Positions 26,879 through 37,278 of a stretch of DNA of 64,000 nucleotides are shown here, piece by piece. The DNA comes from Psychrobacter immobilis (GTDB taxonomy: Bacteria; Pseudomonadota; Gammaproteobacteria; Pseudomonadales; Moraxellaceae). The notes under the pieces are model-generated. The model ran no database searches and was not told the origin of the DNA. It saw only the letters and a list, made by a program, of their open reading frames with translations. The DNA is taken from contig NZ_CAJGZM010000001.1 in NCBI RefSeq assembly GCF_904846175.1, positions 186,001 through 250,000 on the forward strand, written 5' to 3'. The position numbers and the translations under genes were made by a program. Within the stretch, counting starts at the first letter, position 1. The number at the start of each line of letters is the position of its first letter.

Positions 26879-27808
26879 ATGGCAATCGACGTAGTGGTCA
26901 ATCAGCGGCATCTACAAATCCAACTTAAACAGTTGGAAACAGTGTGGCATACGGTAATTAATGGCTATAATTTAAGTCAAGCAGCAACTGTGCTGCATAC
27001 CAGCCAATCGAGTCTATCAAAACATATTGCAGCACTTGAAAACCAGCTTAAAACCGAAGTGTTCGTGCGTCAAGGCAAACGCCTGACGGGGCTGACGACC
27101 ATGGGCACAGCACTGATGCCGCACATCGAATCTATCTTTGCGGAAATTCGTACCATTGAAAATCTCAGTCTGGATTTTAATAACCCCAATATTGGCACGC
27201 TAACGATTGCCACCACGCATACGCAGGCGCGTTATGTATTGCCAGAAGTGGTCAAAGCATTTAAAGAACGCTTCCCCAAGGTTAATTTAATCCTACAACA
27301 GGCAGATCCTGAAACCATCGCGCAGATGGTCATTCGTGGGCAGGCAGATATTGGTATTGCTACTGAGTCATTACTACACAATAACTATCTACGTTGCTAC
27401 CGCTATTATGACTGGACGCATCGCGTCATTGTACCAAGCGACCATGAGCTGGCAGGACTGGAATCGATTGATTTACCAACGCTTGCCAGCTATCCGATTG
27501 TGACTTATCACGGCGGATTTACGGGGCGCGGCGCTATTGATAAAACCTTTAGCGACGCAGGGCTTGAGCCTGATATTGTACTCGCAGCGCTTGATGCCGA
27601 TGTGATTAGTACTTATGTCGGATTGGGATTGGGCATTGGTATTATTGCCGAAATGGCATTTGAGCCAAGCCATTATCAGAACCTGACTGCCATTCCGGTT
27701 GATCACTTTGGGCGTTTTACCAGTTGGATGGCGGTACGTGATGATGCAGAAATTCGTCAATATGGACGCGCTTTTATGGAACTCTGCCAACATCAATTTA
27801 GTCAGTAA
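26879..27808 (+). CDS. LysR-type regulator, CysB/Cbl-like
   Basis: A 309-residue LysR-type transcription factor. The helix-turn-helix is NLSQAATVLHTSQSSLSKHIAALE (about residues 33-56; the recognition part is TSQSSLSKHI), and the ligand-binding domain starts GTLTIATTHTQARYVLPEVV, the segment that in CysB contacts sulfate or O/N-acetylserine. GIGIIAEMAF near 260 is also CysB-like. It probably controls sulfur acquisition genes, but none are adjacent; the next gene is an LLM flavin oxidoreductase, a family that includes alkanesulfonate monooxygenases. The GTG at 26876 precedes the ATG at 26879; AGGG seven bases upstream favours the ATG. Ends at a perfect terminator. Confidence 0.88.
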   Translation: MAIDVVVNQRHLQIQLKQLETVWHTVINGYNLSQAATVLHTSQSSLSKHIAALENQLKTEVFVRQGKRLTGLTTMGTALMPHIESIFAEIRTIENLSLDFNNPNIGTLTIATTHTQARYVLPEVVKAFKERFPKVNLILQQADPETIAQMVIRGQADIGIATESLLHNNYLRCYRYYDWTHRVIVPSDHELAGLESIDLPTLASYPIVTYHGGFTGRGAIDKTFSDAGLEPDIVLAALDADVISTYVGLGLGIGIIAEMAFEPSHYQNLTAIPVDHFGRFTSWMAVRDDAEIRQYGRAFMELCQHQFSQ

Positions 27809-27900
27809 CTTTTAATTTACTTAGTAACTTTTTAAAGAGTGGCGCTTAAGCGATTAACAGCGACTTTGAGCATCATTGTTTAATAATCGTCTTTCCAACA

Positions 27901-27946
27901 AATACAAACGGCACCTTTATCAATAGATAGCGGTGCCGTTTGTATT
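27901..27946. terminator. Terminator after the CysB-like gene
   Basis: Perfect 15-bp arms (27901-27915 with 27932-27946) around a 16-base loop. The T tract is modest. Confidence 0.75.
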
Positions 27947-28180
27947 TATGTTGACTTATCTATTAATGCACAGGAACAACGTCTTTTATGCCTTCTAAAT
28001 ACTAATAGCATTATTAAGATTTGTTATTGACGTGTCCTTAGACCTTTATATTTGATTTAACCGCCCCATTATATTAGCTGTTACGCAAGCAGCAAATACT
28101 CATTCAATCCCACTCAACTAATAATTAAATATAATTATAAAAATGCCGTTGCAAGGTGGCATCATAACAATAGGTGAATC
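27947..28180. other. Intergenic region upstream of the LLM oxidoreductase
   Basis: AT-rich; no gene or RNA is recognised. It presumably holds the promoter of the gene at 28181. Confidence 0.35.
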
Positions 28181-29182
28181 ATGAGCAACACAATCCCATT
28201 ATCTTTTTTAGACTTAGCACCCGTTCCTGAAGGCAAAACCATCGCTGAAGGCATTGCACAGACGGTTGCTATCGCGCAGCAAGCAGAAAAATCTGGCCTA
28301 AATCGCTATTGGATGGCAGAGCATCATAATATGCCTGGCATTGCTAGTGCGGCAACTTCGGTACTGTTATCGCATATCGGTAGTCAAACCAAGCGCATAC
28401 GCATCGGGGCTGGTGGCGTTATGTTGCCGAATCATGCGCCGCTGGTCATCGCTGAGCAGTTCGGTACTTTGCAAGCACTATATGGCGACCGCGTAGATTT
28501 GGGTCTGGGCCGCGCACCGGGTACAGATGGTGCTACCTTTCAAGCGTTGCGTCGTCAAATGCAAGACGCCGATCGTTTTCCGCAAGATGTACAAGAATTG
28601 ATGTATTTCTTAGGTGATGGCACCGATGACAGTCCTGTGCAATCATTTCCAGGGGCGAAATCTAACATTCCTATTTGGATATTGGGTTCATCGCTTTTTG
28701 GCGCGACTTTAGCGGCGCATCTAGGTCTACCATACGTTTTTGCCTCGCATTTTGCGCCACAGATGATGGCACAAGCGATTAGTGCGTATCGTGAACAGTT
28801 TAAACCATCGGCGCATCTCGCTAAGCCTTATGTGATGCTGGCGGCAAACCTGTTACTTGCTGACGATAATGAGACAGCCCATTATCACTTTACATCAGCG
28901 CAGCAAAGCTTTGTACGTCTACGTCGCGGTGAGCGCGGACAAATGCCAATGCCAACTTACGATATGGACAGCATCTGGAGCCCTGCCGAGCAAATGATGG
29001 TAGACAGCGCTTTATCGGTCTCATTTATTGGCTCTGTCGAAACCGTCCAACCAAAACTTGCTAAATTCCTTGCGCAGTATCAGCCCGATGAATTGATTGT
29101 CACTGCCAATGTTTATGATCAGGCAGCGCGTTTGCGTTCACTGGAACTTACACCTGAGCTAAACTTGTTTACTTTACAATAG
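28181..29182 (+). CDS. LLM-class flavin-dependent oxidoreductase (YhbW-like)
   Basis: A 333-residue luciferase-like TIM-barrel protein expected to use FMN in the cytoplasm. [51 protein letters not shown] (opening only [14 protein letters not shown]) and [10 protein letters not shown] are characteristic of the YhbW-like subgroup of the bacterial luciferase family. This subgroup lacks the extra loop of LuxA and no partner flavin reductase is adjacent; substrates are mostly unknown. It follows a CysB-like regulator on the same strand, which makes an organosulfur substrate possible but unproven. Transcribed separately because a terminator lies between. Confidence 0.85.
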   Translation: MSNTIPLSFLDLAPVPEGKTIAEGIAQTVAIAQQAEKSGLNRYWMAEHHNMPGIASAATSVLLSHIGSQTKRIRIGAGGVMLPNHAPLVIAEQFGTLQALYGDRVDLGLGRAPGTDGATFQALRRQMQDADRFPQDVQELMYFLGDGTDDSPVQSFPGAKSNIPIWILGSSLFGATLAAHLGLPYVFASHFAPQMMAQAISAYREQFKPSAHLAKPYVMLAANLLLADDNETAHYHFTSAQQSFVRLRRGERGQMPMPTYDMDSIWSPAEQMMVDSALSVSFIGSVETVQPKLAKFLAQYQPDELIVTANVYDQAARLRSLELTPELNLFTLQ

Positions 29183-29230
29183 ACCGCCATGCTCGCATAA
29201 TTATTGATGAACCCTAATGAGATTACGGTC

Positions 29231-29383
29231 ATGAAACCCTCGGCCTTTATCGATTTATCAATATTATTATATATCGTGGCCTTTATTGCGGTGATGGTCG
29301 TTGCCGGCTATTTTACTTATCATATTAGCCCCAAGCGCAAACAGCGTACTGAAAATAAACGCAATAAAGATAACCTTAAATGA
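29231..29383 (+). CDS. Small single-pass membrane protein
   Basis: A 50-residue ORF: MKPSAFIDL, one hydrophobic helix from about 10 to 31 (ILLYIVAFIAVMVVAGYFTY) and a highly basic, polar tail (PKRKQRTENKRNKDN). The positive tail after the helix predicts N-out/C-in orientation. A weak GAG precedes the ATG; an in-frame ATG at 29207 would add eight residues. It lies 48 bp after the LLM gene and ends just before a terminator, as a last gene of that transcript would. Function unknown; the architecture supports it being real. Confidence 0.55.
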   Translation: MKPSAFIDLSILLYIVAFIAVMVVAGYFTYHISPKRKQRTENKRNKDNLK

Positions 29384-29397
29384 ATGTCACTCGATGT

Positions 29398-29436
29398 AAA
29401 AAGTCCCCTTCTCTAATTTGAAAAGGGGGCTTTTTA
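29398..29436. terminator. Bidirectional terminator
   Basis: Arms of 13 bases with one G-T pair, flanked by A and T tracts, between the small membrane protein gene and the convergent ornithine cyclodeaminase-like gene. Confidence 0.85.
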
Positions 29437-29496
29437 ATGGTAACAATAGTTGGGATAAAAACATTCAAATATTGGTGTTAAAAGCCGTCAGCATCC

Positions 29497-30516
29497 TTAC
29501 CAATCAACTGATTCACCAAAAAATTTTTGCTTTGCTTGTTTTGCTACATATAAAGCCACAGCGGCATCAAAGCTTGCTGCGCCCACAGATTTAAACAGGG
29601 TAATGCCCTGCTCTGATTTTACTATCTTTTTTGTGACGAGCGCTTGTAAATCGCCACTAAGCTCATCCCACGTCCATGCGCAATCAGAACTATCGTGCGC
29701 TTGAATCAAATCACCTGCTTCATGGCGACTACCCGCTAAGTCATCAACCACCACCATATTACTATTGGCGATAACCTCATTATTGATCTCTTTCATCGAC
29801 GGCTGATATGCCCCTACCGCATTGATATGCACCTCAGGCTTGATATGATTGCTATCAAATAAGCCTTCCGTCGCACGCGTGGCTACATTGATAATATCCG
29901 CATCACAGATAGCATCGTTGATATCTTTGCAAATGCTTATATCAACGTTCCATTGACTGTAATCACGCTCAAAACGCGTTTTAAATTGCTCAGCGCCTTC
30001 ACTGCTTCTATTCCATAGATAAACCGTTCCAATCTCAGGACGGACTGTCAATACCGCATGCAGTTGTTCATAAGCCATGCCGCCGCAGCCGACCACTGCC
30101 ACGCTTTGACAATCAGGCTTTGCCATATATTTGGTGGCGATACCTGACAATGCTGCGGTACGCACTTGAGTAATATAAATGCCATCCATAATCGCTAATA
30201 TGGCGCCAGTATCATTATCGGATACGGTAATAAGGGCGGTAGTCGTTGGCATATCACGGCTGGGATTATCAGGGCAAATGGTAACCAATTTAACGGCGGT
30301 ATATTCTTTTTCACCATCATAAATCGTAGCGGGCATCGATAAATGCGAGCCTGAGCTGTGTTTATCATCTTCGCTAAAAGTCTCAATGACTAAACGCTCA
30401 GGGGCTTTAATCCACTTAGGATGCGCCGCTTGTTGATGTAACATCGCTTCAATGGCATCAATAGCGGCTTGCATATTGAGATGTTCGGTCACGACTGCTT
30501 GATTTAATAACTGCAC
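29497..30516 (-). CDS. Ornithine cyclodeaminase/mu-crystallin family protein
   Basis: A 339-residue Rossmann-fold enzyme. Family features are the N-terminal dimerisation part with GSHLSMPATI and YTAVKLVTICPDNPS, TALITVSDNDTGAILAIMDG, ITQVRTAALSGIATKYMA (arginine and T binding substrate/NAD), and the dinucleotide loop AVVGCGGMAYEQL. The usual GxGxQA loop has methionine where many members have glutamine. Members convert ornithine to proline, or reduce cyclic imino acids, or are alanine dehydrogenases; the sequence does not choose between them. The AEC carrier gene lies 92 bp upstream in the same direction and may supply the substrate. Confidence 0.85.
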   Translation of the reverse strand: MQLLNQAVVTEHLNMQAAIDAIEAMLHQQAAHPKWIKAPERLVIETFSEDDKHSSGSHLSMPATIYDGEKEYTAVKLVTICPDNPSRDMPTTTALITVSDNDTGAILAIMDGIYITQVRTAALSGIATKYMAKPDCQSVAVVGCGGMAYEQLHAVLTVRPEIGTVYLWNRSSEGAEQFKTRFERDYSQWNVDISICKDINDAICDADIINVATRATEGLFDSNHIKPEVHINAVGAYQPSMKEINNEVIANSNMVVVDDLAGSRHEAGDLIQAHDSSDCAWTWDELSGDLQALVTKKIVKSEQGITLFKSVGAASFDAAVALYVAKQAKQKFFGESVDW

Positions 30517-30608
30517 GTTGGGTGCTCCTTTTTATCAATTTATTATTTAGTTTATATCCATAATTAAACGCGATGACTAAACAGGATGGTTAAGCGTAAT
30601 GATTGACG

Positions 30609-31580
30609 CTATATCCACCCTAGCACACGTAGTATCGCCGCGCCAATCGCCATACCAAACATTGCTACCACGGTTGTAAATGCTAAAATATTAGCAGCCA
30701 ATATATCATTCCCGCCCATGGCCTTTGCCATCACATAACTGGCAGCCGCAGTCGGTGACGCCACCATTAAAAACAGCACGCCCATATGCACGCCTGATAA
30801 ACCAAAGCTTAACCCAACGGCTATCGCTACAAAAGGCGCCATGACAATACGTCCAATGCTGGCCTGCATGGACAACCCAGACGGATGCAACATCGACTTT
30901 AAATCAATACTCGCACCAGCGCAAATCAGCGCTAAGGGTAATGCCACCGCTGCCAGCAAATCGCCAGTCGTATGAATCATGCCCGTAATAGGCGGCAGCG
31001 GTAACGCTTTATAAGCAAATGCCGCTACTAAGGCGATAATCAATGGATTAGTAAACAGTTTTTTGACAATCATTATGCTGCGACTGACACACGTATCGTC
31101 TGCGCTTTTGGATACTCGACTCAGCGTAATAACTGCTAAGATATTAAATAATATCGTCACCACACCCATATAGACGGCGCCAATACTTAAGCCCTGCTCT
31201 CCGTAGGCGTTGGCGACTGTTGCCAGCCCGATAATCGCCATATTACTGCGAAAGATACCTTGTACAAACACGCCTTGGTCGGCAGGCTTAGGGATAAAAT
31301 AATGGGCATAAATCTCTGCCCCAATAAATAAAATAAAGGTTACAAGGATACCAGCCACGATTAAAATCATTTGCTTAGCATAATCGACCTCACTATCAAC
31401 GACACTAAAGAATAACAAGCAGGGCAAACAGTAATTAAAGACAAAGCTCGATGCCTGATCGATAAAAGCTTGACTCGCTTCACCACGCCGTTGCATAAAA
31501 AAACCCAACCCCATCAAAAAAAGGTTGGGCAATACAATGGTTATGGCAAAAATAATAGCAGCAGTCATAAATAGGCTCAA
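30609..31580 (-). CDS. AEC-family (auxin efflux carrier-like) transporter
   Basis: A 323-residue membrane protein with ten predicted segments in two inverted repeats, the AEC layout. Features are FVFNYCLPCLLFFSV in the first half, GIFRSNMAIIGLATVANAYGEQG near 108-130 (opening GIFRSNMAIIGL), and ALPLALICAGASIDL and LMVASPTAAASYVMAKAMGG in the C-terminal half. Bacterial members move malate, malonate or amino acid-derived acids, and the last segment is typical. It precedes the ornithine cyclodeaminase-like gene on the same strand, probably in one transcript. The substrate is undetermined. Confidence 0.82.
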   Translation of the reverse strand: MSLFMTAAIIFAITIVLPNLFLMGLGFFMQRRGEASQAFIDQASSFVFNYCLPCLLFFSVVDSEVDYAKQMILIVAGILVTFILFIGAEIYAHYFIPKPADQGVFVQGIFRSNMAIIGLATVANAYGEQGLSIGAVYMGVVTILFNILAVITLSRVSKSADDTCVSRSIMIVKKLFTNPLIIALVAAFAYKALPLPPITGMIHTTGDLLAAVALPLALICAGASIDLKSMLHPSGLSMQASIGRIVMAPFVAIAVGLSFGLSGVHMGVLFLMVASPTAAASYVMAKAMGGNDILAANILAFTTVVAMFGMAIGAAILRVLGWI

Positions 31581-31731
31581 TTCGGTGACAAGCCCATCAT
31601 ATTATGGACAACAGCAAGATAAAATAATGAATAATAAGTAGGATGATTCGTCATATGAGTATAGAGACAAAACGGCAAGCAAGACAAGCTAGTCAGCGGC
31701 TTTCTTTCAATAACTGTAATAGCTCAGCAAT

Positions 31732-31769
31732 AAAAAAGCCCATCAGAATTTCTCATTATGGGCTTTTTT
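31732..31769 (-). terminator. Terminator of mnmG
   Basis: A 12-bp perfect inverted repeat with A and T tracts, 81 bp after the mnmG stop on the minus strand. Confidence 0.85.
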
Positions 31770-31849
31770 ATAGTTTTTAGGCTTTGAGCTAACACTTTTT
31801 GATAGGTTGCTTTTTTAGTTTTGAGCTTTTGTCTTTTAAGCTGCTATTG

Positions 31850-33748
31850 CTACGACGCATTCAGTGCCGCTTGTGCTTTCTTCTGCTTTTTAACGGTCAT
31901 AGCCAATAGCTGAATAGCGGCAGGTGTCACACCGCTAATACGTCCCGCTTGCGCTAAAGTTGCTGGACGAATTTGTGCCATCTTTTGTACAATCTCATTG
32001 GATAGCCCTGACACCACGCTATAATCAAAATCCATTGGTAGGGCGGTATTTTCTAAACGCTTCATCTGGTCAATATCTTCTTGTTGACGGTCAATGTAGC
32101 CTGCGTATTTAACAGAAATCTCTATTTGCTCGCCGACTTGGCTATCAACTTCCGAACCTGTAATAGCAGCAATATCATTAAAATGTATTTGCGGACGTTT
32201 GAGTAAATCGTACGCCGTAGATTCTTTAGAAAGCACCTCTCCTGTCTGCTCGGTGACTTGCGCACCCAAAGCATTGACAGGCGTCGCCCAAATATCTTTA
32301 AGGCGTGAAGTTTCTGTGGCTATCGCTTCCATTTTTTCTTGATACGCTTGCCAGCGCACGTCATCCACTAATCCAAGCTTACGACCAGTTTCCGTTAAGC
32401 GCTGATCAGCATTGTCTTCACGCAAGAGTAAGCGATACTCTGCACGACTGGTAAACATACGATATGGCTCAGTGGTACCATGCGTAATCAAATCATCGAC
32501 AAGCACGCCAAGATAAGCTTCATCACGGCGCGGTGTCCAAACATCAAACTCACTGTTTTCACAGGTGACCAGTGCGGCATTGGTACCGGCTAATAGACCT
32601 TGCACGCCCGCTTCTTCGTAACCGGTCGTACCATTGATTTGACCAGCAAAGTACAGGCGCTCAATCGATTTGGTTTCAAGCGTTGGTTTTAGATTTTGTG
32701 GATCGAAATAATCATATTCAATCGCATAGCCGGGACGCGTGATATGCGCATTTTCTAAGCCTTTCATACTATGGATAAAATCTAATTGCACATCAAACGG
32801 TAAGCTGGTTGAGATACCGTTGGGATATAACTCATGCGTGGTCAAACCTTCTGGCTCGATAAAGATTTGATGGCTGTCTTTATCGGCAAAGCGGTGAATC
32901 TTATCTTCAATAGATGGACAATAACGCGGACCTACCCCTTCGATTTTGCCAGAGAACATCGGTGAGCGGTCTAGATTTTCACGAATAATATCGTGGGTAC
33001 GCGCATTGGTATGAGTGATATAGCAATTGACCTGTTCAGGGTGCATGGAGACATCGCCCATATAGCTCATCACTGGCAAAGGTGTGTCGCCCGGCTGTAT
33101 CGTCATCACGCTAAAGTCAACGCTACGGGCATCGATACGGGCGGGCGTACCTGTTTTTAGACGACCGACGGGTAGTTTGAGCTCACGCAAACGGTCTGCA
33201 AGCTTGATAGATGGCTGATCGCCTGCACGTCCACCTTTTGAGTTCTCAAGACCGATATGAATAACCCCGCCTAAAAAAGTACCTGAGGTGAGTACCACGG
33301 TTTGAGTATTAAAGATAATGCCCGTTGCGGTTACTACTGCCGTTGCACGACCGTTTTCGACCAAGATATCGTCAGCTGCTTGTTGGAATATATCCAAGTT
33401 TGGTTGATTCTCAAGCGTATGGCGAATAGCGGCTTTATAAAGGATACGATCCGCTTGTGCGCGCGTGGCACGAACGGCAGCACCCTTACGGCTATTTAGC
33501 ACCCGAAACTGGATACCAGATTTATCCGTTGCCAGTGCCATTGCCCCGCCAAGTGCATCAATCTCACGTACCAAATGTGATTTACCGATACCACCAATCG
33601 CAGGATTACAGCTCATCTGCCCCAGCGTCTCGATATTATGCGTTAAAAGTAAAGTTTGCGCCCCCATACGTGCGGCCGCCAGAGCAGCTTCTGTGCCAGC
33701 ATGACCGCCGCCGATCACTACCACGTCGTAAGTTTTTGGGTATTGCAT
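31850..33748 (-). CDS. mnmG: tRNA uridine 5-carboxymethylaminomethyl modification enzyme MnmG
   Basis: With MnmE, this FAD- and NADH-dependent enzyme installs the cmnm5 group at U34 of several tRNAs. The FAD-binding [20 protein letters not shown] (residues 10-29), [23 protein letters not shown] (opening [14 protein letters not shown]), [17 protein letters not shown] [14 protein letters not shown], and [16 protein letters not shown] are the standard motifs, and 632 residues is normal. The last ~90 residues form the helical tail that contacts tRNA and MnmE. mnmE is not present here. Transcribed alone with its own terminator. A terminal basic [10 protein letters not shown] replaces the conserved end of E. 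coli MnmG. Confidence 0.96.
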   Translation of the reverse strand: MQYPKTYDVVVIGGGHAGTEAALAAARMGAQTLLLTHNIETLGQMSCNPAIGGIGKSHLVREIDALGGAMALATDKSGIQFRVLNSRKGAAVRATRAQADRILYKAAIRHTLENQPNLDIFQQAADDILVENGRATAVVTATGIIFNTQTVVLTSGTFLGGVIHIGLENSKGGRAGDQPSIKLADRLRELKLPVGRLKTGTPARIDARSVDFSVMTIQPGDTPLPVMSYMGDVSMHPEQVNCYITHTNARTHDIIRENLDRSPMFSGKIEGVGPRYCPSIEDKIHRFADKDSHQIFIEPEGLTTHELYPNGISTSLPFDVQLDFIHSMKGLENAHITRPGYAIEYDYFDPQNLKPTLETKSIERLYFAGQINGTTGYEEAGVQGLLAGTNAALVTCENSEFDVWTPRRDEAYLGVLVDDLITHGTTEPYRMFTSRAEYRLLLREDNADQRLTETGRKLGLVDDVRWQAYQEKMEAIATETSRLKDIWATPVNALGAQVTEQTGEVLSKESTAYDLLKRPQIHFNDIAAITGSEVDSQVGEQIEISVKYAGYIDRQQEDIDQMKRLENTALPMDFDYSVVSGLSNEIVQKMAQIRPATLAQAGRISGVTPAAIQLLAMTVKKQKKAQAALNAS

Positions 33749-34006
33749 GTATGCCTCACTTGACTTTCAACGCTACCATGAGCCAAAGACCATTATCAAA
33801 TAGCCTGGCTGCCGGTAAATAAACGTCAGTCGAATTTAAAAAGAGATAACGACTCAGACCAGCCGTTAAAGATAGGTTAGATAGCTGGTAATTATAACAA
33901 TTTTTTGCCGCTTAAAAAACGTTATACGAAAAACTATTCAAATTAACTATTATTCCAATTAACGATCAAGGCACATCAATAGAAGCTGAATGAACCTAAA
34001 TGAAAT

Positions 34007-34540
34007 TTATCTACCAGGACTGAGCGGTACAATACGGTCGGACTGCCCACTTGCCAGCATGTGGTGGCTGCCATAACCTTCTGGATTAATCTGCAAATAG
34101 GCATTCATTTGCCCAATAGCATCACCATCATCGCTAGCCAAGATTTGCTCTTTAATCATCTCAACCGGCGGTAATGGCAAGTTTTTTAGCAAGGCCAAAC
34201 GCTGAGCGTTATCGCCTTTATTGACCACCAACTCGATAAGCTGACGCGCATCGATGGGTAAATCCGGGGTGTTTTGCGCCAATAATGCTAGATGATAGGC
34301 ACCGGCAGCATCTTGATCAGCGAAGATACGCTGCTCAATAGCAATATAAGTCGCCTCGGTTGCGCCGCCTGCCACGCTTAAATGATGAATACATTTAAGG
34401 GCAGAATTTGGCTCATTGTCTGCCATATCAATTAAACGGGTCGATTCGTTTTTTAAATGCTCGCGGCGTTTTTCGATGGCTACTTGTTCAGCCGCCTCTT
34501 GTTGCTCGGTTAATTCCGTGTTTGGTAATTGATTATTCAT
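34007..34540 (-). CDS. Unknown cytoplasmic helical protein
   Basis: I do not recognise this 177-residue protein. The frame runs to 34561, but GAGG six bases before the ATG at 34540 makes that the start (MNNQLPNTELTEQQEAAEQ). It is predicted to be almost wholly helical, with an E/Q/K-rich first third (about 10-50) that could form a coiled coil, and later repeated leucine/alanine helices such as LALLAQNTPDLPIDARQLIELV and LLKNLPLPPVEMI (written in part) that look like a short helical-repeat bundle. No signal peptide, membrane segment or catalytic motif. It lies between mnmG and grxD with its own Shine-Dalgarno. Confidence 0.6.
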   Translation of the reverse strand: MNNQLPNTELTEQQEAAEQVAIEKRREHLKNESTRLIDMADNEPNSALKCIHHLSVAGGATEATYIAIEQRIFADQDAAGAYHLALLAQNTPDLPIDARQLIELVVNKGDNAQRLALLKNLPLPPVEMIKEQILASDDGDAIGQMNAYLQINPEGYGSHHMLASGQSDRIVPLSPGR

Positions 34541-34629
34541 ATAATCCTCTCTTTTATGCAAAATATATTTATCTTGGACACTATATGGGGCTAAAACCTA
34601 TAAAAACAATAAATTGCATAGACAATAAA

Positions 34630-34671
34630 AAACCCGAATAGCCACTCTACCAAGGAAGGCTATTCGGGTTT
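34630..34671 (-). terminator. Terminator of grxD
   Basis: Perfect 14-bp arms (34630-34643 with 34658-34671), followed on the minus strand by a T tract; it lies between the grxD stop and the next minus-strand gene. Confidence 0.85.
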
Positions 34672-34750
34672 ACTGTGCTTCAATACTTCAAAAATGCTTT
34701 ATAAACCCTTTATTGAGACATATAAGCTGCCCAATAAAAGCGCTTAAATA

Positions 34751-35122
34751 TTAAGCAGCAGGACTATTGGCTTCAACCAAAGGCTTAAGCTCACCTGATT
34801 GGTACATTTGCAAAATGATGTCTGAACCGCCCATCAACTCGCCGTCAATCCATAACTGTGGGAATGTTGGCCAGTTAGCAATCTTTGGTAATGTTGCACG
34901 AATCTCTGGATTTTCCAAAATATTAACAAAGGCAAATGGACGACCGATTTGCGTCAGAACCTCAATTGATTTGGCAGAAAAACCACACTGTGGAAACTGC
35001 GGAGTACCTTTCATATAAAGGATCACTTTATTATCTTTGATTTGATCACGAATCAGCTGTTCAACATCGTTTGCAGCAGTATTTGGGGTTTGCTCACTCA
35101 TATTTGGGGTTTGCTCACTCAT
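34751..35122 (-). CDS. grxD: Monothiol glutaredoxin, Grx4 type
   Basis: CGFS-type glutaredoxin that binds a 2Fe-2S cluster as a glutathione-bridged dimer and passes it to Fe-S targets in the cytoplasm. MKGTPQFPQCGFSAKSIEVL (active-site C46), NWPTFPQLWIDGELMGGSDII and the cis-proline TFP turn are diagnostic. The first 14 residues are an exact doublet, MSEQTPNMSEQTPN, produced by a 21-bp tandem repeat that duplicates the start codon. GGAG lies five bases before the first ATG and nothing comparable precedes the second, so the longer form is expected. Ends at a strong terminator. Confidence 0.93.
   Translation of the reverse strand: MSEQTPNMSEQTPNTAANDVEQLIRDQIKDNKVILYMKGTPQFPQCGFSAKSIEVLTQIGRPFAFVNILENPEIRATLPKIANWPTFPQLWIDGELMGGSDIILQMYQSGELKPLVEANSPAA
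35081..35122. repeat. 21-bp perfect tandem repeat over the grxD start
   Basis: Units at 35081-35101 and 35102-35122 are identical and in frame; each supplies MSEQTPN including an ATG. A recent slippage event is the likely cause. Confidence 0.9.
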
Positions 35123-35242
35123 AAAAGCTCCTATTTATTAAAACTATTATCAAAAAGAGGTATGTCACATTAAATTTGGCATGTAGCTGCTACATGGGGC
35201 GATTGCCATTATATTGCAACCATCATAGATCATTATAAGGGA

Positions 35243-35764
35243 TTAAGCATCCGACATATTAACGTCAGAAACATTCATATTCGGCACCAATAATACCACG
35301 GCGTTGGCCATGATGCCCTCTTGCCGACCAGTGAAGCCCAGTTTTTCAGTCGTTGTGGCTTTAATGCTGACATTACTCACATCAGTTTGCAAGTCACTGG
35401 CGATATTTTCGCGCATCGCTTGATTATAGGGTGCCAATTTTGGGCGCTCACACATCACGGTAATATCAGCATTGCCTAGAGTATAACCGGCTGCTTGCAC
35501 TTTACCATACACATAACGGAGTAGTACGCGCGAATCCAAACCGGCGTGCGCCGCATCGGTATCTGGAAAATGCTGCCCAATATCACCAAGTGCCAATGCG
35601 CCAAGCAGGGCGTCAGCAAGCGCATGCAGTACCACATCTCCATCAGAATGCGCAAGCAAACTATGCGTATGCTCTATTGGCACACCTGCCAGTATGACAT
35701 ATTGCTGCTGCTGGCCATTATTATGAAAAGCATGAACATCAATACCTTGACCAATTCTTATCAT
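35243..35764 (-). CDS. ispF: 2-C-methyl-D-erythritol 2,4-cyclodiphosphate synthase
   Basis: IspF closes the cyclodiphosphate in the non-mevalonate isoprenoid pathway, as a homotrimer with zinc. [10 protein letters not shown] with metal Asp and His, [31 protein letters not shown] (opening [18 protein letters not shown]), [11 protein letters not shown], and the closing [16 protein letters not shown] are textbook motifs. Length 173 is slightly above the usual 158-160 because of a few C-terminal residues ([12 protein letters not shown]), and QQQQ near position 18. ispD is not adjacent, unlike in E. coli. The gene faces away from mnmA. Confidence 0.95.
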   Translation of the reverse strand: MIRIGQGIDVHAFHNNGQQQQYVILAGVPIEHTHSLLAHSDGDVVLHALADALLGALALGDIGQHFPDTDAAHAGLDSRVLLRYVYGKVQAAGYTLGNADITVMCERPKLAPYNQAMRENIASDLQTDVSNVSIKATTTEKLGFTGRQEGIMANAVVLLVPNMNVSDVNMSDA

Positions 35765-36041
35765 TATTATTCCAAGTGAATTAGGGGTGATTAAAATAAT
35801 TTAGAACCACTATCTAAATTTCTCAAGCGCTTTTACTCACAGTAGGCGCGCATAGGTCGCCACCGCTTTCAATTAACTGTTATAATATGACGCTTATTTT
35901 ATCACAATACCTAGACCAAAATACCCAGTCCAAAAAACGAGATGACCTTATCCGCTGACTAAGTCTATCACTCTTAGTCGTTTTATTGATGAATAGTGTC
36001 ATTTCCAATTTTGGATAACGTATAAATTGTTGAGCAATTTT

Positions 36042-37268
36042 ATGTCAGCCATGCCAAACACCTCACGCCTACCCGTTTCAGATTCTTTCAACGCCCAACG
36101 TCCTTTGACGCTTGCCGATATTGACAATCCTAGCAGCAAACACGTGATTGTCGGGATGTCGGGCGGCGTCGACTCTTCCGTATCTGCTGTTTTGCTCCAG
36201 CAAGCAGGCTTCAAAGTGGAAGGTCTGTTTATGAAGAACTGGGAAGAAGATGACGGCACCGAATACTGTACGGCGATGGATGATTTAGCAGACGCGCAAG
36301 CGGTGTGTGACAAAATCGGTATCAAGCTGCATACCGCCAACTTTGCGATGGAATACTGGGATCGCGTTTTTGAGCATTTCTTAGCCGAATATAAAGCCGG
36401 ACGCACCCCAAATCCAGATATTTTATGCAACAAAGAAATCAAGTTTAAAGCCTTCTTAGACTATGCTTTGACCCTTGGTGCTGACTATATTGCCACCGGC
36501 CACTATACACGCCGCAGCATGAACTATACCAATGCAAATGGCGAAACCGTCGCCCAGCTCTTGTGTGGACTGGATAACAATAAAGATCAAAGCTACTTCT
36601 TACATGCGGTTGGCGGTGATAAAATTGCTAAGACCTTATTCCCAGTTGGCGAGCTTGAAAAACCAGTGGTGCGTCAAATCGCTGAAGAACATGATCTGAT
36701 TACCGCCAATAAGAAAGATTCAACTGGCATTTGCTTTATTGGCGAGCGCCGCTTTAAAGACTTTTTGCAACAGTACTTGCCTGCGCAAAAAGGCGATATC
36801 GTCACCGACGATGGTCATGTGATAGGTCAGCATGATGGCTTAATGTATTATACTTTAGGTCAGCGCGGCGGCATCGGTATCGGCGGCGTCAAAGACCGCC
36901 CTGAAGAGCCTTGGTTTGTACTGGCAAAAGATTTGGACAAAAACCGTTTAATCGTCGGTCAAGGTCATGAGCATCCCATGATGCTAAGTAATGAACTACA
37001 AGCTTATAAGCTTGACTGGGTCGATGGCTTACCGCCTGCTGATATTTTTGGCCAAGATGGTTTACGCTGTATGGCAAAGTCGCGCTATCGCCAACCGGAT
37101 CAAGCTTGTCGTGTATTTGCGCTGGATGAAAAAGGTTTACAGGTTAAAGTGTTATTCGATGAGCCACAGCGGGCGGTAACTCCTGGTCAATCAGCGGTAT
37201 TTTATATTGATGAGGTTTGTTTAGGTGGCGGTGTGATTGCTGTTATTGATGCGCCTTGTGGGTTTTAA
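36042..37268 (+). CDS. mnmA: tRNA-specific 2-thiouridylase MnmA
   Basis: MnmA adenylates U34 of tRNA Lys, Glu and Gln and transfers sulfur received from TusE. The PP-loop GMSGGVDSS (38-46), the catalytic cysteines C129 in [12 protein letters not shown] and C231 in [10 protein letters not shown], and [14 protein letters not shown] are all present. About 408 residues; an N-terminal extension of roughly 30 residues ([15 protein letters not shown]) precedes the conserved core. The ORF is open to a TTG at 36027; the ATG at 36042 is preferred, though a GTG start at the core (V36) cannot be ruled out. Its sulfur donors tusDCBE are in this window, 28 kb away. It converges on an unknown gene with 10 bp between stops. 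Confidence 0.95.
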   Translation: MSAMPNTSRLPVSDSFNAQRPLTLADIDNPSSKHVIVGMSGGVDSSVSAVLLQQAGFKVEGLFMKNWEEDDGTEYCTAMDDLADAQAVCDKIGIKLHTANFAMEYWDRVFEHFLAEYKAGRTPNPDILCNKEIKFKAFLDYALTLGADYIATGHYTRRSMNYTNANGETVAQLLCGLDNNKDQSYFLHAVGGDKIAKTLFPVGELEKPVVRQIAEEHDLITANKKDSTGICFIGERRFKDFLQQYLPAQKGDIVTDDGHVIGQHDGLMYYTLGQRGGIGIGGVKDRPEEPWFVLAKDLDKNRLIVGQGHEHPMMLSNELQAYKLDWVDGLPPADIFGQDGLRCMAKSRYRQPDQACRVFALDEKGLQVKVLFDEPQRAVTPGQSAVFYIDEVCLGGGVIAVIDAPCGF

Positions 37269-37278
37269 TTTTCAGGTC

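Noticed and set aside
27473..27796. Minus-strand ORF within the LysR-type gene
   Set aside because: Opposite the conserved ligand-binding domain; no independent signals.
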